Shown here piece after piece: positions 5,679 through 13,460 of a DNA stretch of 24,726 nt; position 1 is the first letter of the stretch; every line of letters begins with the position of its first letter. The DNA lies in the IMG/VR virus record IMGVR_UViG_3300027797_000131, positions 1-24,726 of that record. One strand, given 5' to 3'. The position numbers and the translations under genes are program-made. Under the pieces are notes generated by a model that did no database searches, was not told the DNA's origin, and saw nothing but the letters and a program-made list of their open reading frames with translations. The stretch comes from a virus.

Positions 5679-6844
5679 TAGTTCAACCAGCAATTATATT
5701 CTGCTGTAACCATGCCCTTCTCGGGATGAACGAAGTAAAGTGACTGAGATGGTCTGCCAGCAGCAGCAAGTACTTCTGCAGCATATGTATTGACCGACTC
5801 AGGGCTACCTGAAATTCTCAACTGAACTGTGTTGAATGTCATTTTGGTAGGAGTGTGGAAGTGACCGATATAGATATCATCAAAATCCTCATTTAAAGCA
5901 CCAATCTTCCAACCGTATGCTTTCTTCTGGAATGTATGGAATGATGAAAGGCTGTTAAATTGATCACCGTGACATAACAAAGCTTTATAATTACCAATCG
6001 TGTCAATAGCGTACCAATGCCTTTCTCCACGACCATCGGGTATTTCAAACTTGATTCTCTTTTCTTTTTCAAACATTAGCTGGGTAATGCGGTAAAGCAT
6101 TCTGTCACCATTGGTTTCAGGGTCATGGTCTCTTCTTGCACGACCACCGATAGAACCATGATTACCAATAACACCAACAAATGTTACCTTCTCAAAATTC
6201 TCCAACATCATGTTAATAAAGTTCTTCATAATGCGTGGACCATCAACAGTAATCTGCCTATACAGACCACCATCAACTAGGAATGATTGACCAGGAAAGA
6301 TTAACTCACCTTCAATAATATCCCCCAAAGCCCAAATTCTAAGCTCTTTTACGGGGTGATCTTGTCTTTGAATGTTGGTTAATTCAACAACCTTTTCCGC
6401 AAACTTATAAATTCTTTGCTCACAGATAAGGGAGTTATAATCGGGAGTAATTTTAGCCAACTGCCAGTCTGCAATTACAGCAACAGCGACTTCTTCCCCA
6501 CCTTTTTGCTTCTTGAAGACTGGCTTTGCAATTGGTTTATTTTTATTATCAGCAATATCTTCTTTCACTGCTTGATAAACGGCATTCGCTAAGTCATCAT
6601 TCTTTGTTTTAAGTTTATTATATTCCTGTTGCAACCTAGTAAATGCTACACGCAATTCAGGGTCTGATACGGGGGTTTCCCCAGTTACTGGATCTTTAGG
6701 CACTTGAAATAGACCTTTCTCTCGTCTAAATTTGCACAAACCAGAGCTGTCAATTGATCTACGACATTCTTTATCTGCGTATTTATGGTTAGCTGTATGT
6801 GATTCAAATTGCTGATCGCAATTTTCTCCTTGGCATATTTTCAT
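5678..6844 (-). CDS. Calcineurin-like metallophosphoesterase with N-terminal zinc knuckle
   Basis: A 388-residue protein of two parts. Residues 1-40 contain Cys4, Cys9, Cys27 and Cys37 with a central Phe (CQGENCDQQFESH, then ADKECRR), resembling a small zinc finger. Residues 60-100 are a helical linker. From residue 120 a metallophosphoesterase core follows: VIADWQLAK (Asp126), LGDIIEG (Asp175), GNHG (Asn228, His229), CHGDQ (His292) and GHFH (His328, His330). In the usual first motif DxH the His is replaced by Gln (DWQ), so one metal site is altered or belongs to a DWQ-type subfamily. Such phage proteins are often annotated as SbcD/Mre11-like nucleases or phosphatases; DNA as substrate is inferred from the zinc knuckle and the replication neighbours. 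There is no Shine-Dalgarno sequence; the ATG lies 7 bases after a TACAAT hexamer, suggesting a leaderless transcript. Its stop overlaps the next start (TAATG). Confidence 0.88.
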   Translation of the reverse strand: MKICQGENCDQQFESHTANHKYADKECRRSIDSSGLCKFRREKGLFQVPKDPVTGETPVSDPELRVAFTRLQQEYNKLKTKNDDLANAVYQAVKEDIADNKNKPIAKPVFKKQKGGEEVAVAVIADWQLAKITPDYNSLICEQRIYKFAEKVVELTNIQRQDHPVKELRIWALGDIIEGELIFPGQSFLVDGGLYRQITVDGPRIMKNFINMMLENFEKVTFVGVIGNHGSIGGRARRDHDPETNGDRMLYRITQLMFEKEKRIKFEIPDGRGERHWYAIDTIGNYKALLCHGDQFNSLSSFHTFQKKAYGWKIGALNEDFDDIYIGHFHTPTKMTFNTVQLRISGSPESVNTYAAEVLAAAGRPSQSLYFVHPEKGMVTAEYNCWLN

Positions 6845-6851
6845 AAGGTTA

Positions 6852-6857
6852 ATTGTA
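6852..6857 (-). promoter_or_regulatory. Candidate -10 element of a leaderless promoter for the metallophosphoesterase gene
   Basis: On the minus strand the hexamer TACAAT ends seven bases before the ATG at 6844. A transcription start seven to eight bases downstream would fall on the A of the ATG itself, giving a leaderless mRNA. The gene has no Shine-Dalgarno sequence (the bases before ATG read TAACCTT), which supports the idea. No good -35 box is present at 17 bases; the expected place overlaps an inverted repeat. The promoter reading is inference from spacing and consensus. Confidence 0.5.
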
Positions 6858-6869
6858 CATCATCAAGAG

Positions 6870-6892
6870 GGCAATAGTTGCCATTTTGCAAC
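6870..6892. repeat. Two overlapping inverted repeats ahead of the metallophosphoesterase gene
   Basis: On the plus strand GGCAA-TAG-TTGCC (6870-6882) is a perfect 5-bp palindrome and GTTGC-CATTTT-GCAAC (6877-6892) is another; the middle TTGC half-site is shared by both. The element lies 13 to 35 bases upstream of the TACAAT hexamer, where a repressor or activator would act. Neither hairpin is followed by a T run in the direction of transcription, so a terminator is unlikely. An operator for the phage's own MerR-like or WhiB-like protein is possible but unproven. Confidence 0.45.
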
Positions 6893-6896
6893 TTAT

Positions 6897-7301
6897 CTAT
6901 ATTTTTTTTATTTTACTTTCCCTAGTAATTTTATTGCGTTCTTTCATATTTTCACGCATTTTTTGACGATGTTTCTCCGTTGGCTTTTTCCCTTCCCTAT
7001 GGATAGCACTATGTTCTGGAACAGTACACAGGTACAAATTAGCAACTCTATTGTCAACTTTTATTTCATTAATATGATGAACCGTTTCCCACGGCTCCAA
7101 GAATCTACCGAGATAGACTTCCATAACCGCCCTGTGTTCATAGACATAACCCTTAATGTTAAAAGGGTGATCTTGATTTAGAATACGAATATATCCCTTA
7201 TCATCTATATATTTTCCACCACCGTAGTTGGGGTTGTGCTCGCCACTTGTTGATCTAATTGACCATTCAATGTCCTGCCTTTGTGAAGCTAGGTTAGGCA
7301 A
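6897..7301 (-). CDS. HNH endonuclease (homing-type)
   Basis: A 134-residue protein with an HNH nuclease core: YEHRAVM (His56), VHHINEIKVDNRVANL (His75, His76, Asn78, Asn84, Asn88) and HSAIHR (His97, His101), the pattern of the HNH_3 group often seen as free-standing phage homing endonucleases. The N-terminus carries GEHNPNYGGGKYIDDKGYIRI, a substrate-binding strand region commonly preceding this nuclease, and the C-terminus is very basic (EKHRQKMRENMKERNK), probably binding DNA. It should nick or cut DNA at a specific site and could spread between related phages. The start is the TTG at 7301, with GGAGGA eight bases upstream inside the last codons of the tail gene. It is inserted exactly between the tail module and the replication module, the usual setting for a mobile intergenic endonuclease. 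Confidence 0.9.
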   Translation of the reverse strand: MPNLASQRQDIEWSIRSTSGEHNPNYGGGKYIDDKGYIRILNQDHPFNIKGYVYEHRAVMEVYLGRFLEPWETVHHINEIKVDNRVANLYLCTVPEHSAIHREGKKPTEKHRQKMRENMKERNKITRESKIKKI

Positions 7302-7303
7302 TA

Positions 7304-7981
7304 CTACAATCCTCCGCCGATATCCTCAACATATAACTGAGCTTTCGTGTCTGCATCTGCAACAATCATAACGGCTGGCGCATTTGTTGCCCCAGACCCG
7401 CCAAAAGTTCTTGATGCTGCAACAGAAAAGTTTTGTTGAGACAATCCACCACCAGTGGATAGAACAAAAGAGTAAACGCCAGCACCAATGATATTATGGT
7501 CGGGGTAGTTCTTAAATGAAATAGCACTAGCTAGAATGTTAGCGTTAGCAGAAACATTGTAAAAAGAATATGGTGGTATTGCAAAGTCAAAACTTGTAAG
7601 CGGTGATGTATTTTCGTAATAACTAGCGCCTTGTACTTGTTGATAAAACTTTAATGATAAAACCGAATCCTCAGCCCCTTGGGCTCTAACATTGAAGCCA
7701 GGGAACACGCATACGATACGAATATAACGAGATGCGTCTGCGTTGACTCTTCTATCCGTACCGCCAGCTGGGTTTGTAAGAGCAATAATTGACTGGTTTA
7801 ATGCAACAACATTAGACAGCAATGTACCCGATGATACTTCAATAAACTGAAGAAGACCGTTGGGTTTATTATCGTTGGCATCCCGAACCTGCTCAACATT
7901 CATTGACATCTGAGCCAGCCTTTCAGATGTTAAAGGTGTTCCGTCTGTCCATGATACAAATGTATAGTTCTCGTAAGCCAT
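7304..7981 (-). CDS. Minor tail protein or tail-fibre-associated protein
   Basis: A 225-residue protein with no catalytic motif. It begins MAYENYTFVSWTDGTPLTSERLAQM, a pattern seen at the start of many actinophage tail-tip proteins (a short strand, then W-x-DGTPLTS, then a helix), and the rest is rich in Ser, Asn, Ala and beta strands with glycine turns (LSTGGGLSQQNFSV, TFGGSGATN) as expected for a trimeric surface protein. Its place after the S74 tail fibre and before the HNH gene marks it as the last tail gene, perhaps a receptor-binding or fibre cap protein. There is no Shine-Dalgarno sequence at proper distance; a perfect TATAAT ends six bases before the ATG, so it may also be made from its own leaderless transcript. 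Exact function is unknown. Confidence 0.75.
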   Translation of the reverse strand: MAYENYTFVSWTDGTPLTSERLAQMSMNVEQVRDANDNKPNGLLQFIEVSSGTLLSNVVALNQSIIALTNPAGGTDRRVNADASRYIRIVCVFPGFNVRAQGAEDSVLSLKFYQQVQGASYYENTSPLTSFDFAIPPYSFYNVSANANILASAISFKNYPDHNIIGAGVYSFVLSTGGGLSQQNFSVAASRTFGGSGATNAPAVMIVADADTKAQLYVEDIGGGL

Positions 7982-7987
7982 TTATCT

Positions 7988-7993
7988 ATTATA
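7988..7993 (-). promoter_or_regulatory. Candidate -10 element of a leaderless promoter for the last tail gene
   Basis: On the minus strand a perfect TATAAT lies six bases (AGATAA) before the ATG at 7981 and overlaps the stop codon of the tail-fibre gene. Transcription would start on or next to the ATG. The only purine-rich stretch (TAAGG) is about 13 bases from the ATG, too far for a normal ribosome binding site. No recognisable -35 is seen 17 bases upstream. AT-rich sequence gives such hexamers by chance, so the case rests on the exact spacing and on the second example before 6844. Confidence 0.5.
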
Positions 7994-9452
7994 CCTTACT
8001 TTCTAGTTCTTTGATACGATTGTTTAGATCATGTATAACTGATATTAGATGAGGAATGAGAACAGTGTAGTCAACTGACGCATATCTTGGCTTTTGCCAA
8101 ACCCCCTCTCCTGGAACAAACTCATAGTAATCTGAGTCAAACTTCTCCATTTCCTCTAAAGAAAACCCTTCAGGGTGTTCATCATAGCGGTGAACCCATC
8201 CTTCATAAGATCCAGAATCAAGAACTGCGGTTGGGTACAAACCCTTAAGCTCATCAGCTATAACACCAACACTACGACCAGCATTTTGCATGTACTGCGG
8301 TGCTTTATCATTCCAATCAAACTCATAAGTTTTTATTGAATAAAATTTATCCAATACTGCACTTGAAATCGGCTCTATATTGTCTTTTAATCTTCTATCT
8401 GATGCTGCTGTTTTTGTAAGATAAAAAGACACTCCAGTGTTATTATCAACAAGAGCATTTAATTGCCCAGTGCCATTGCTATATCCAAAAGCAATAGGGA
8501 AACCATCACTTTCTAAATTACTTGCATTGTAATATACACCTTTCCCATAAGAAATGAAATCACTTCCTTGAATTTCTCCGTCAGCTGTAAAGTTTCCTCC
8601 TACGCTGTAATCGTTAGAAGAAAAATTAAAATTTAATTTATAGAATGAATCACCACTCCTATAAGCAAGCCATTGATCACCATTCATTCTTACGCCGCCA
8701 CCAGCAGTGTTTAATTCCATTCTATTATTGCCGTTATCTATTAGAACAGTTGGTCTTGTCCATGCCCCAGCACCAGCAAAATTTGTATGAGTTACAAAAG
8801 TGTCACTTGATATTTCTCCACGAATTTCTGCATTTTCTGCAGATAGATTTCCAGATGCATCAACTTGGAAATTACCAGACGATGTAACAATTGCGCCATT
8901 CCCATAAAGAGTAAAAGAACCACCAGCTAATGTTCCGTTAGAATAGATATCTACACCTGGGGTAAGAACTTCTGAAGCACTAAGTGAACCTCTAATAAAG
9001 GTTGTATCAAAAACGGCTTGACCTTGACCAGATACAGCCCAGCCAACTGTCCCAGAAGTAGTAATAGTACCATTGGCAAGAACTGTCCCATCAAAGTTAT
9101 TACTTCTAATAACATTGTTAACAAGAACAATGTTTGCAGCCAATGCGGTTGCCGTAACTGCTCCAGCCGAAATATTTTCAGCCCGAACTTGCTGAGGACC
9201 CAATGTAATACCTGATGGTCCTAAAACACTGGTCTTTACTATCTCTGCAATAACATTTTTAAACACTCTAGAATTTTCTTCCTGCACCAATCGTATTGCC
9301 TCTATGCTGGAAAAATTAGCTGTAAAATCATAGAACGAATACTTCGCCGTATCTATACGGGCAGATGATATGCCATCATGGTTATGACCACCATTATAGA
9401 AAATAATAGAACTTTCGGATGTTCCTGTTGACAGAGGCTGCCTTATTGCCAT
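7989..9452 (-). CDS. Tail fibre protein with C-terminal S74 intramolecular chaperone
   Basis: A 487-residue protein. The N-terminal part has YNGGHNHDGISSARID, a motif common at the start of phage tail-fibre and tail-tip proteins that probably attaches it to the tail. The middle (about residues 90-345) is a beta-rich, repetitive Ser/Thr/Asn/Gly sequence (NGTITTSGTVGWAVSG, then VDASGNLSAENAEIRG), expected to form a trimeric shaft and head. The last 137 residues are a peptidase S74 domain: SDRRLKDNIEPI with the catalytic Ser351 and Lys356, then YEFDWND, GVIADELKGLYP and a C-terminal coiled coil. In this family the chaperone helps trimerisation and cleaves itself off just before the serine. The ATG at 9452 shares its base with the TGA of the hub gene (TGATG); a GTG one codon upstream is an alternative. 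It likely recognises the host surface. Confidence 0.9.
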   Translation of the reverse strand: MAIRQPLSTGTSESSIIFYNGGHNHDGISSARIDTAKYSFYDFTANFSSIEAIRLVQEENSRVFKNVIAEIVKTSVLGPSGITLGPQQVRAENISAGAVTATALAANIVLVNNVIRSNNFDGTVLANGTITTSGTVGWAVSGQGQAVFDTTFIRGSLSASEVLTPGVDIYSNGTLAGGSFTLYGNGAIVTSSGNFQVDASGNLSAENAEIRGEISSDTFVTHTNFAGAGAWTRPTVLIDNGNNRMELNTAGGGVRMNGDQWLAYRSGDSFYKLNFNFSSNDYSVGGNFTADGEIQGSDFISYGKGVYYNASNLESDGFPIAFGYSNGTGQLNALVDNNTGVSFYLTKTAASDRRLKDNIEPISSAVLDKFYSIKTYEFDWNDKAPQYMQNAGRSVGVIADELKGLYPTAVLDSGSYEGWVHRYDEHPEGFSLEEMEKFDSDYYEFVPGEGVWQKPRYASVDYTVLIPHLISVIHDLNNRIKELESKV

Positions 9453-12400
9453 CACACCACCTTCCTTATAACTAAACTCTGGGACGGCTGATTACCGTAA
9501 CTAATTTCCGTACTTATTACCCAATACTCACCATTAATTATATCAAATGAATCCATTGATGATATCTTAACCCTATCGCCAAGTTGAATTCTTGGTGTTG
9601 GAGTTATGTTTAAGTTAAGAACAGGAACTGGATCGCTCATTTTAGATATAATAAAAGTTGCAATCGTTTTTGCATGTTCTAAATCAGTAATAAATTCGTT
9701 TTCTATTACAATTTCTTTTAACCCATAAAGTCTAATATTATCATCTAATGTTTCTTTTTGCTCCCTTATGTCGTTATTTGTGCTCTGAACGATGATCGGT
9801 ATACCAGCTATTGAAGCAACAGATACTTCATTTTTTTGCTCATCAGTCCCCTTAAGGAACACTTCAGACCCATTTTCGGCATGTATAGATGCCCCAACTA
9901 TTAAGTTAGCTTTATAAGAATTTGGTTCAAATTTAATGATTTCAATTAATGCTGGATTTTTATTAAATATACCAGAAATCAATGGATTTTGAATTTGAAA
10001 AGCAGGAGCTGAATTATAAGATATACTATATTGCTGAACTTCTCTCACCAGCGCATTAGCAGTGTGAGATGCAGCCGTAGTGTCAAAATACGCCCTAGTT
10101 AATGTATCTAGGGAGTTTGCTGTTTTAGCTTCGTATTTAATTATCTCACTATCAATTTTAACATACCCGCTTTTTGGGAAATAAGGCTTGTCAGTTGTAA
10201 TCATTGGTATTGATGATGAATTTGATAAAATATTTGCGTTCAATTTTCCAACAGCAAGTGTTGTTCCATCATCAGGAGCCCAAAGTCCCTGAATTGCATT
10301 ATTTTTTGTTGAAACACCCGTTAATTTTACAACCACTTTATTAGCCTGTAATTGAACATTGTATGATGCATCAATAATGTTAGTTGTATCTGAAAAAATT
10401 TGCTGAACGGTAGTGTGTTGATCTATTGTTGGTTCAAAGAATCTGTAATAATGCTCATACCGAGCCTTGTTGTATTCATCAATATATAATCTACCCAAAT
10501 CGGCTAAACTTATTGTATCAATTAATGATTGAATCGTAACATCATTGCCATAAATAAAGGGCATGACAAAAATTGGTTGAATTTTTATTTGAATATAACT
10601 ATTTTTGATTTCCGCAGCCGACAATTGTTTTGCAAACATAGCGAATTCATCTATATAGAAAGATCTAATACTTGATGGTGCTGTTTCTCCAACATTTTCT
10701 GTGTAAGATGCATTACGACCACCAATAGTTAAATCACGACCCGTATAGGCAACTAAGTTTCCAGTTGTTGTAACCGAATTAGACAAAGCACCATTAACAT
10801 AATATTTTAAAGAATTATTCTTATAGGTTACAGCGATATGTGTAAATTCAGATGTTGAAATTGCTACATTTGAAGAAACGGTTTGCACACCACTTGATGA
10901 TCTAAATTTAAATCCATGAGAAGTTGAATTATGGTAAAATTCAAAACCAGATGTAGGGGTTGCGTTAGCCCAATTGCTAATATACTCCCCATTAGAGCTA
11001 AACGATCCGTTATGGAATTTAGCATTTAATTCAATAGAGAATTCATTGTTGTAAACTGGGCTGGCTGAATTAAATACATCATAAGATATATGATAAGGGA
11101 CTCTTATGTAAGAATTACTGGAAAGCAGCACGCTTTTGTTATCAGTATCGGAAACAACACCGCTAGGTTGACCTGTAAGTACCGATCCGACATAGATTCC
11201 ATCATTTCTATTTGCAACTCTTTCAACAAAATTACCAGCAGTATTGACACTCCATGACCCGTTTGAAAAATTCAAATAAGGTGCAACATTTTTGTTCCCA
11301 ATATAATCAAAACAAGGCATTGTTGCACACTCATCTTCATCAACCCAAGATATAGTGCCGCCAACATCCTTTTTTAAAGCAATTCCCAGTGTATTTGTTT
11401 TATGAAAAAATTCAATTCTTAATTCATAAGCATTACCAGCGGTTAAGTCCATTTCTTCGGTTAAAAAAGTAGTCGTTGCATCTCCTGTTTCATACCACTC
11501 ATTTATTTCTGTTAAATTTTTATTAAAAAACATTCTTACACCGCAGTTTTTTACATCTAAACGAAGCCTTTGAATACCGCTTGAGGAAGGTATGTAAACC
11601 CCGTCAAAAACACCATTATAGTAATCCGTAACTGTTGTTCCATCTACCGCAACAAAGGAATCAGTTGTGTAATTTAACGCAACTGTTGTCTGCCCTGCTG
11701 GCTGTGTAGTTATTGCTTTTGATGTTGATACAAAAGACGGAGCAATGTATGTTGTTATGTCTAAAGCTTTCTCCTCAGCAGACAAAACCCTATCGTTAGC
11801 GTCAAGCTTTATATCCTTGATTGCACTTCTTTGTTTTTCTGCTGGGGCAACAAATCTAGCCCTCAAAGACTTAGATGGTGTCCTTGTTGAGTTGGCTCTA
11901 TCCACGGTATCTTCATCAAAACCAAAATGCAGGATAGCATCATTCTTTGTATATGATTTTGATGGTATTAAGAAATAAGAAATATCAGATTTTGGAAAAT
12001 TTGTTCTTAATAAAAGATTGTTAACTGATTCAGCAACAGTACTATCTTGCATAAAGAACCCATTGGTAATCATTTTTTCATTGGTAAATTTATTCCAATT
12101 TGTTAAAGTTGCAGAAGCAGTCATTGATGATGATGCCGATTGCCATTCATCAATATAATATGTACCAGCTGGCACATATTCGTATGGGTCAAAAGATACA
12201 GTAGTTCCCGCAGAATAACTAGCGGCTATTGTATCGGCATACCCTCTTGTCACCGCAGTAAAAGAAAATGCATCATTCTTATAACACAAGACCCTTTCTG
12301 GGGTAGCCGTACCTGGATTTATTGTAATAACATAGTTATTGTTTCCACCGCCAGCGGGGAAGGAATCTGTTGAGTTTACAGGAATCGTGCTTGAATTTGC

Positions 12401-13459
12401 TGAAATAGCATTTGATAATATATTTGTAATTAATTCTTCATTTGTTTTTAGAATTTGCCAACCAGTATAGACATGAACTCTTAAGTCTTTTTTCATATAT
12501 TTACCAAAAGTTGAAGCAGAACTAAATATGCTAAAATCCTTACCAGAATTATCCAAGTTTAAATTACATGTTGAAGAACCACCACCAGCAATCGGCAAAC
12601 TTGTTTCATGAACATCACGAACCTTGCTAACGCCAAAATCAATTACATAATCTGTTATATCAACTTGATAAATTGGGCATACTTCATTAACCCTTGCTCG
12701 GTCTAATGGGTTTTTTGTTGTATAAATTGTTAATGTAATTCTGTTTATATTTTCATTATTTAAATAATGAGTATTATAATAACTATCAGTAACTATTTCA
12801 CCATCAACATTCAAAACAATAGTTGATGTATTAACATAAGCTTTTATATTATAAGCTTTAATTTGACCATTGTATTCTGATGTTATTACTTTTAATATAT
12901 TACATTTTCTTTCCGTAAAATTATATTCAATAATAACTGGCGATGCAAACTCATACCCAGATCTAGTCGCATGCAGGGAGCTTGTGCTTTTTGTATTGGA
13001 TATGAAACCAAATTCATAATTATCATCTTTTGAAGATGGCAATGCATGCCATTCTCCATTGGCAGTAATAGTTTTTCCAAATTTATCTTTTGCATCACAC
13101 ACAGCCCATGTAAATGACTGGCGTTCTATCCCATTAATTGATTCATTTGGAGTAAAATAATAATCCGATCTATTTCTTTTATTAAAAGATATCTCATTGG
13201 CGCTCAATGAACGATAAGTAGCAGATGGTGATCTAGCAGTCCTGAGCAGCATCCCGCTTGCTTCTGAGTTAATAGTCTCAGTTGATGGAGTTGTAAATGC
13301 CGAGTTGCTTGATGCAATATCAACCCCATTATATTTAAGAACATGCCTACTATCTAAGAAATCTATTAATATTAATGGCTTAATTCTTTGAGATATGTCT
13401 GTTGTTTTAGAAATAAAAGTATTGGAAATTGCTTTTCCATACAGACCAGTATCTAACAT
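9452..13459 (-). CDS. Tail hub or minor tail protein with PA14-like and LamG-like modules
   Basis: A 1,335-residue structural protein. The N-terminus (residues 1-340) and the C-terminus (about 1150-1335, ending with RIQLGDRVKIS, INGEYWVISTEISYG) look like the two halves of a central tail hub or Tal-like protein. Between them lie accessory modules: a TRGY-type phage module at about 346-423; a PA14-like segment at about 600-705 (GIQRLRLDVKNCGVRMFFN, then NAYELRIEFFH); a concanavalin/LamG-like domain at about 750-960 (EFSIELNAKFHNG, FTHIAVTYKNNSLKYYVNG, SIRSFYIDEFAMF, LSAAEIKNSY); and a second TRAY-type module at about 1071-1138. PA14 and LamG modules usually bind glycans, so the protein probably touches host surface sugars at the tail tip. 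It starts at an ATG one base after the stop of the preceding gene, with AGAGGAAG as ribosome site. Modules are identified by pattern only. Confidence 0.82.
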   Translation of the reverse strand: MLDTGLYGKAISNTFISKTTDISQRIKPLILIDFLDSRHVLKYNGVDIASSNSAFTTPSTETINSEASGMLLRTARSPSATYRSLSANEISFNKRNRSDYYFTPNESINGIERQSFTWAVCDAKDKFGKTITANGEWHALPSSKDDNYEFGFISNTKSTSSLHATRSGYEFASPVIIEYNFTERKCNILKVITSEYNGQIKAYNIKAYVNTSTIVLNVDGEIVTDSYYNTHYLNNENINRITLTIYTTKNPLDRARVNEVCPIYQVDITDYVIDFGVSKVRDVHETSLPIAGGGSSTCNLNLDNSGKDFSIFSSASTFGKYMKKDLRVHVYTGWQILKTNEELITNILSNAISANSSTIPVNSTDSFPAGGGNNNYVITINPGTATPERVLCYKNDAFSFTAVTRGYADTIAASYSAGTTVSFDPYEYVPAGTYYIDEWQSASSSMTASATLTNWNKFTNEKMITNGFFMQDSTVAESVNNLLLRTNFPKSDISYFLIPSKSYTKNDAILHFGFDEDTVDRANSTRTPSKSLRARFVAPAEKQRSAIKDIKLDANDRVLSAEEKALDITTYIAPSFVSTSKAITTQPAGQTTVALNYTTDSFVAVDGTTVTDYYNGVFDGVYIPSSSGIQRLRLDVKNCGVRMFFNKNLTEINEWYETGDATTTFLTEEMDLTAGNAYELRIEFFHKTNTLGIALKKDVGGTISWVDEDECATMPCFDYIGNKNVAPYLNFSNGSWSVNTAGNFVERVANRNDGIYVGSVLTGQPSGVVSDTDNKSVLLSSNSYIRVPYHISYDVFNSASPVYNNEFSIELNAKFHNGSFSSNGEYISNWANATPTSGFEFYHNSTSHGFKFRSSSGVQTVSSNVAISTSEFTHIAVTYKNNSLKYYVNGALSNSVTTTGNLVAYTGRDLTIGGRNASYTENVGETAPSSIRSFYIDEFAMFAKQLSAAEIKNSYIQIKIQPIFVMPFIYGNDVTIQSLIDTISLADLGRLYIDEYNKARYEHYYRFFEPTIDQHTTVQQIFSDTTNIIDASYNVQLQANKVVVKLTGVSTKNNAIQGLWAPDDGTTLAVGKLNANILSNSSSIPMITTDKPYFPKSGYVKIDSEIIKYEAKTANSLDTLTRAYFDTTAASHTANALVREVQQYSISYNSAPAFQIQNPLISGIFNKNPALIEIIKFEPNSYKANLIVGASIHAENGSEVFLKGTDEQKNEVSVASIAGIPIIVQSTNNDIREQKETLDDNIRLYGLKEIVIENEFITDLEHAKTIATFIISKMSDPVPVLNLNITPTPRIQLGDRVKISSMDSFDIINGEYWVISTEISYGNQPSQSLVIRKVV

Positions 13460-13460
13460 A

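Noticed and set aside
5679-5693. An upstream TTG start for the zinc-ribbon gene.
   Set aside because: The ATG at 5678 overlaps the preceding stop as TAATG, a junction type repeated in this window, and the extra five residues add no recognisable sequence.
6870-6892. Terminator after the HNH gene.
   Set aside because: The stems are only 5 bp and no T run follows on the minus strand; an operator-like element fits better.
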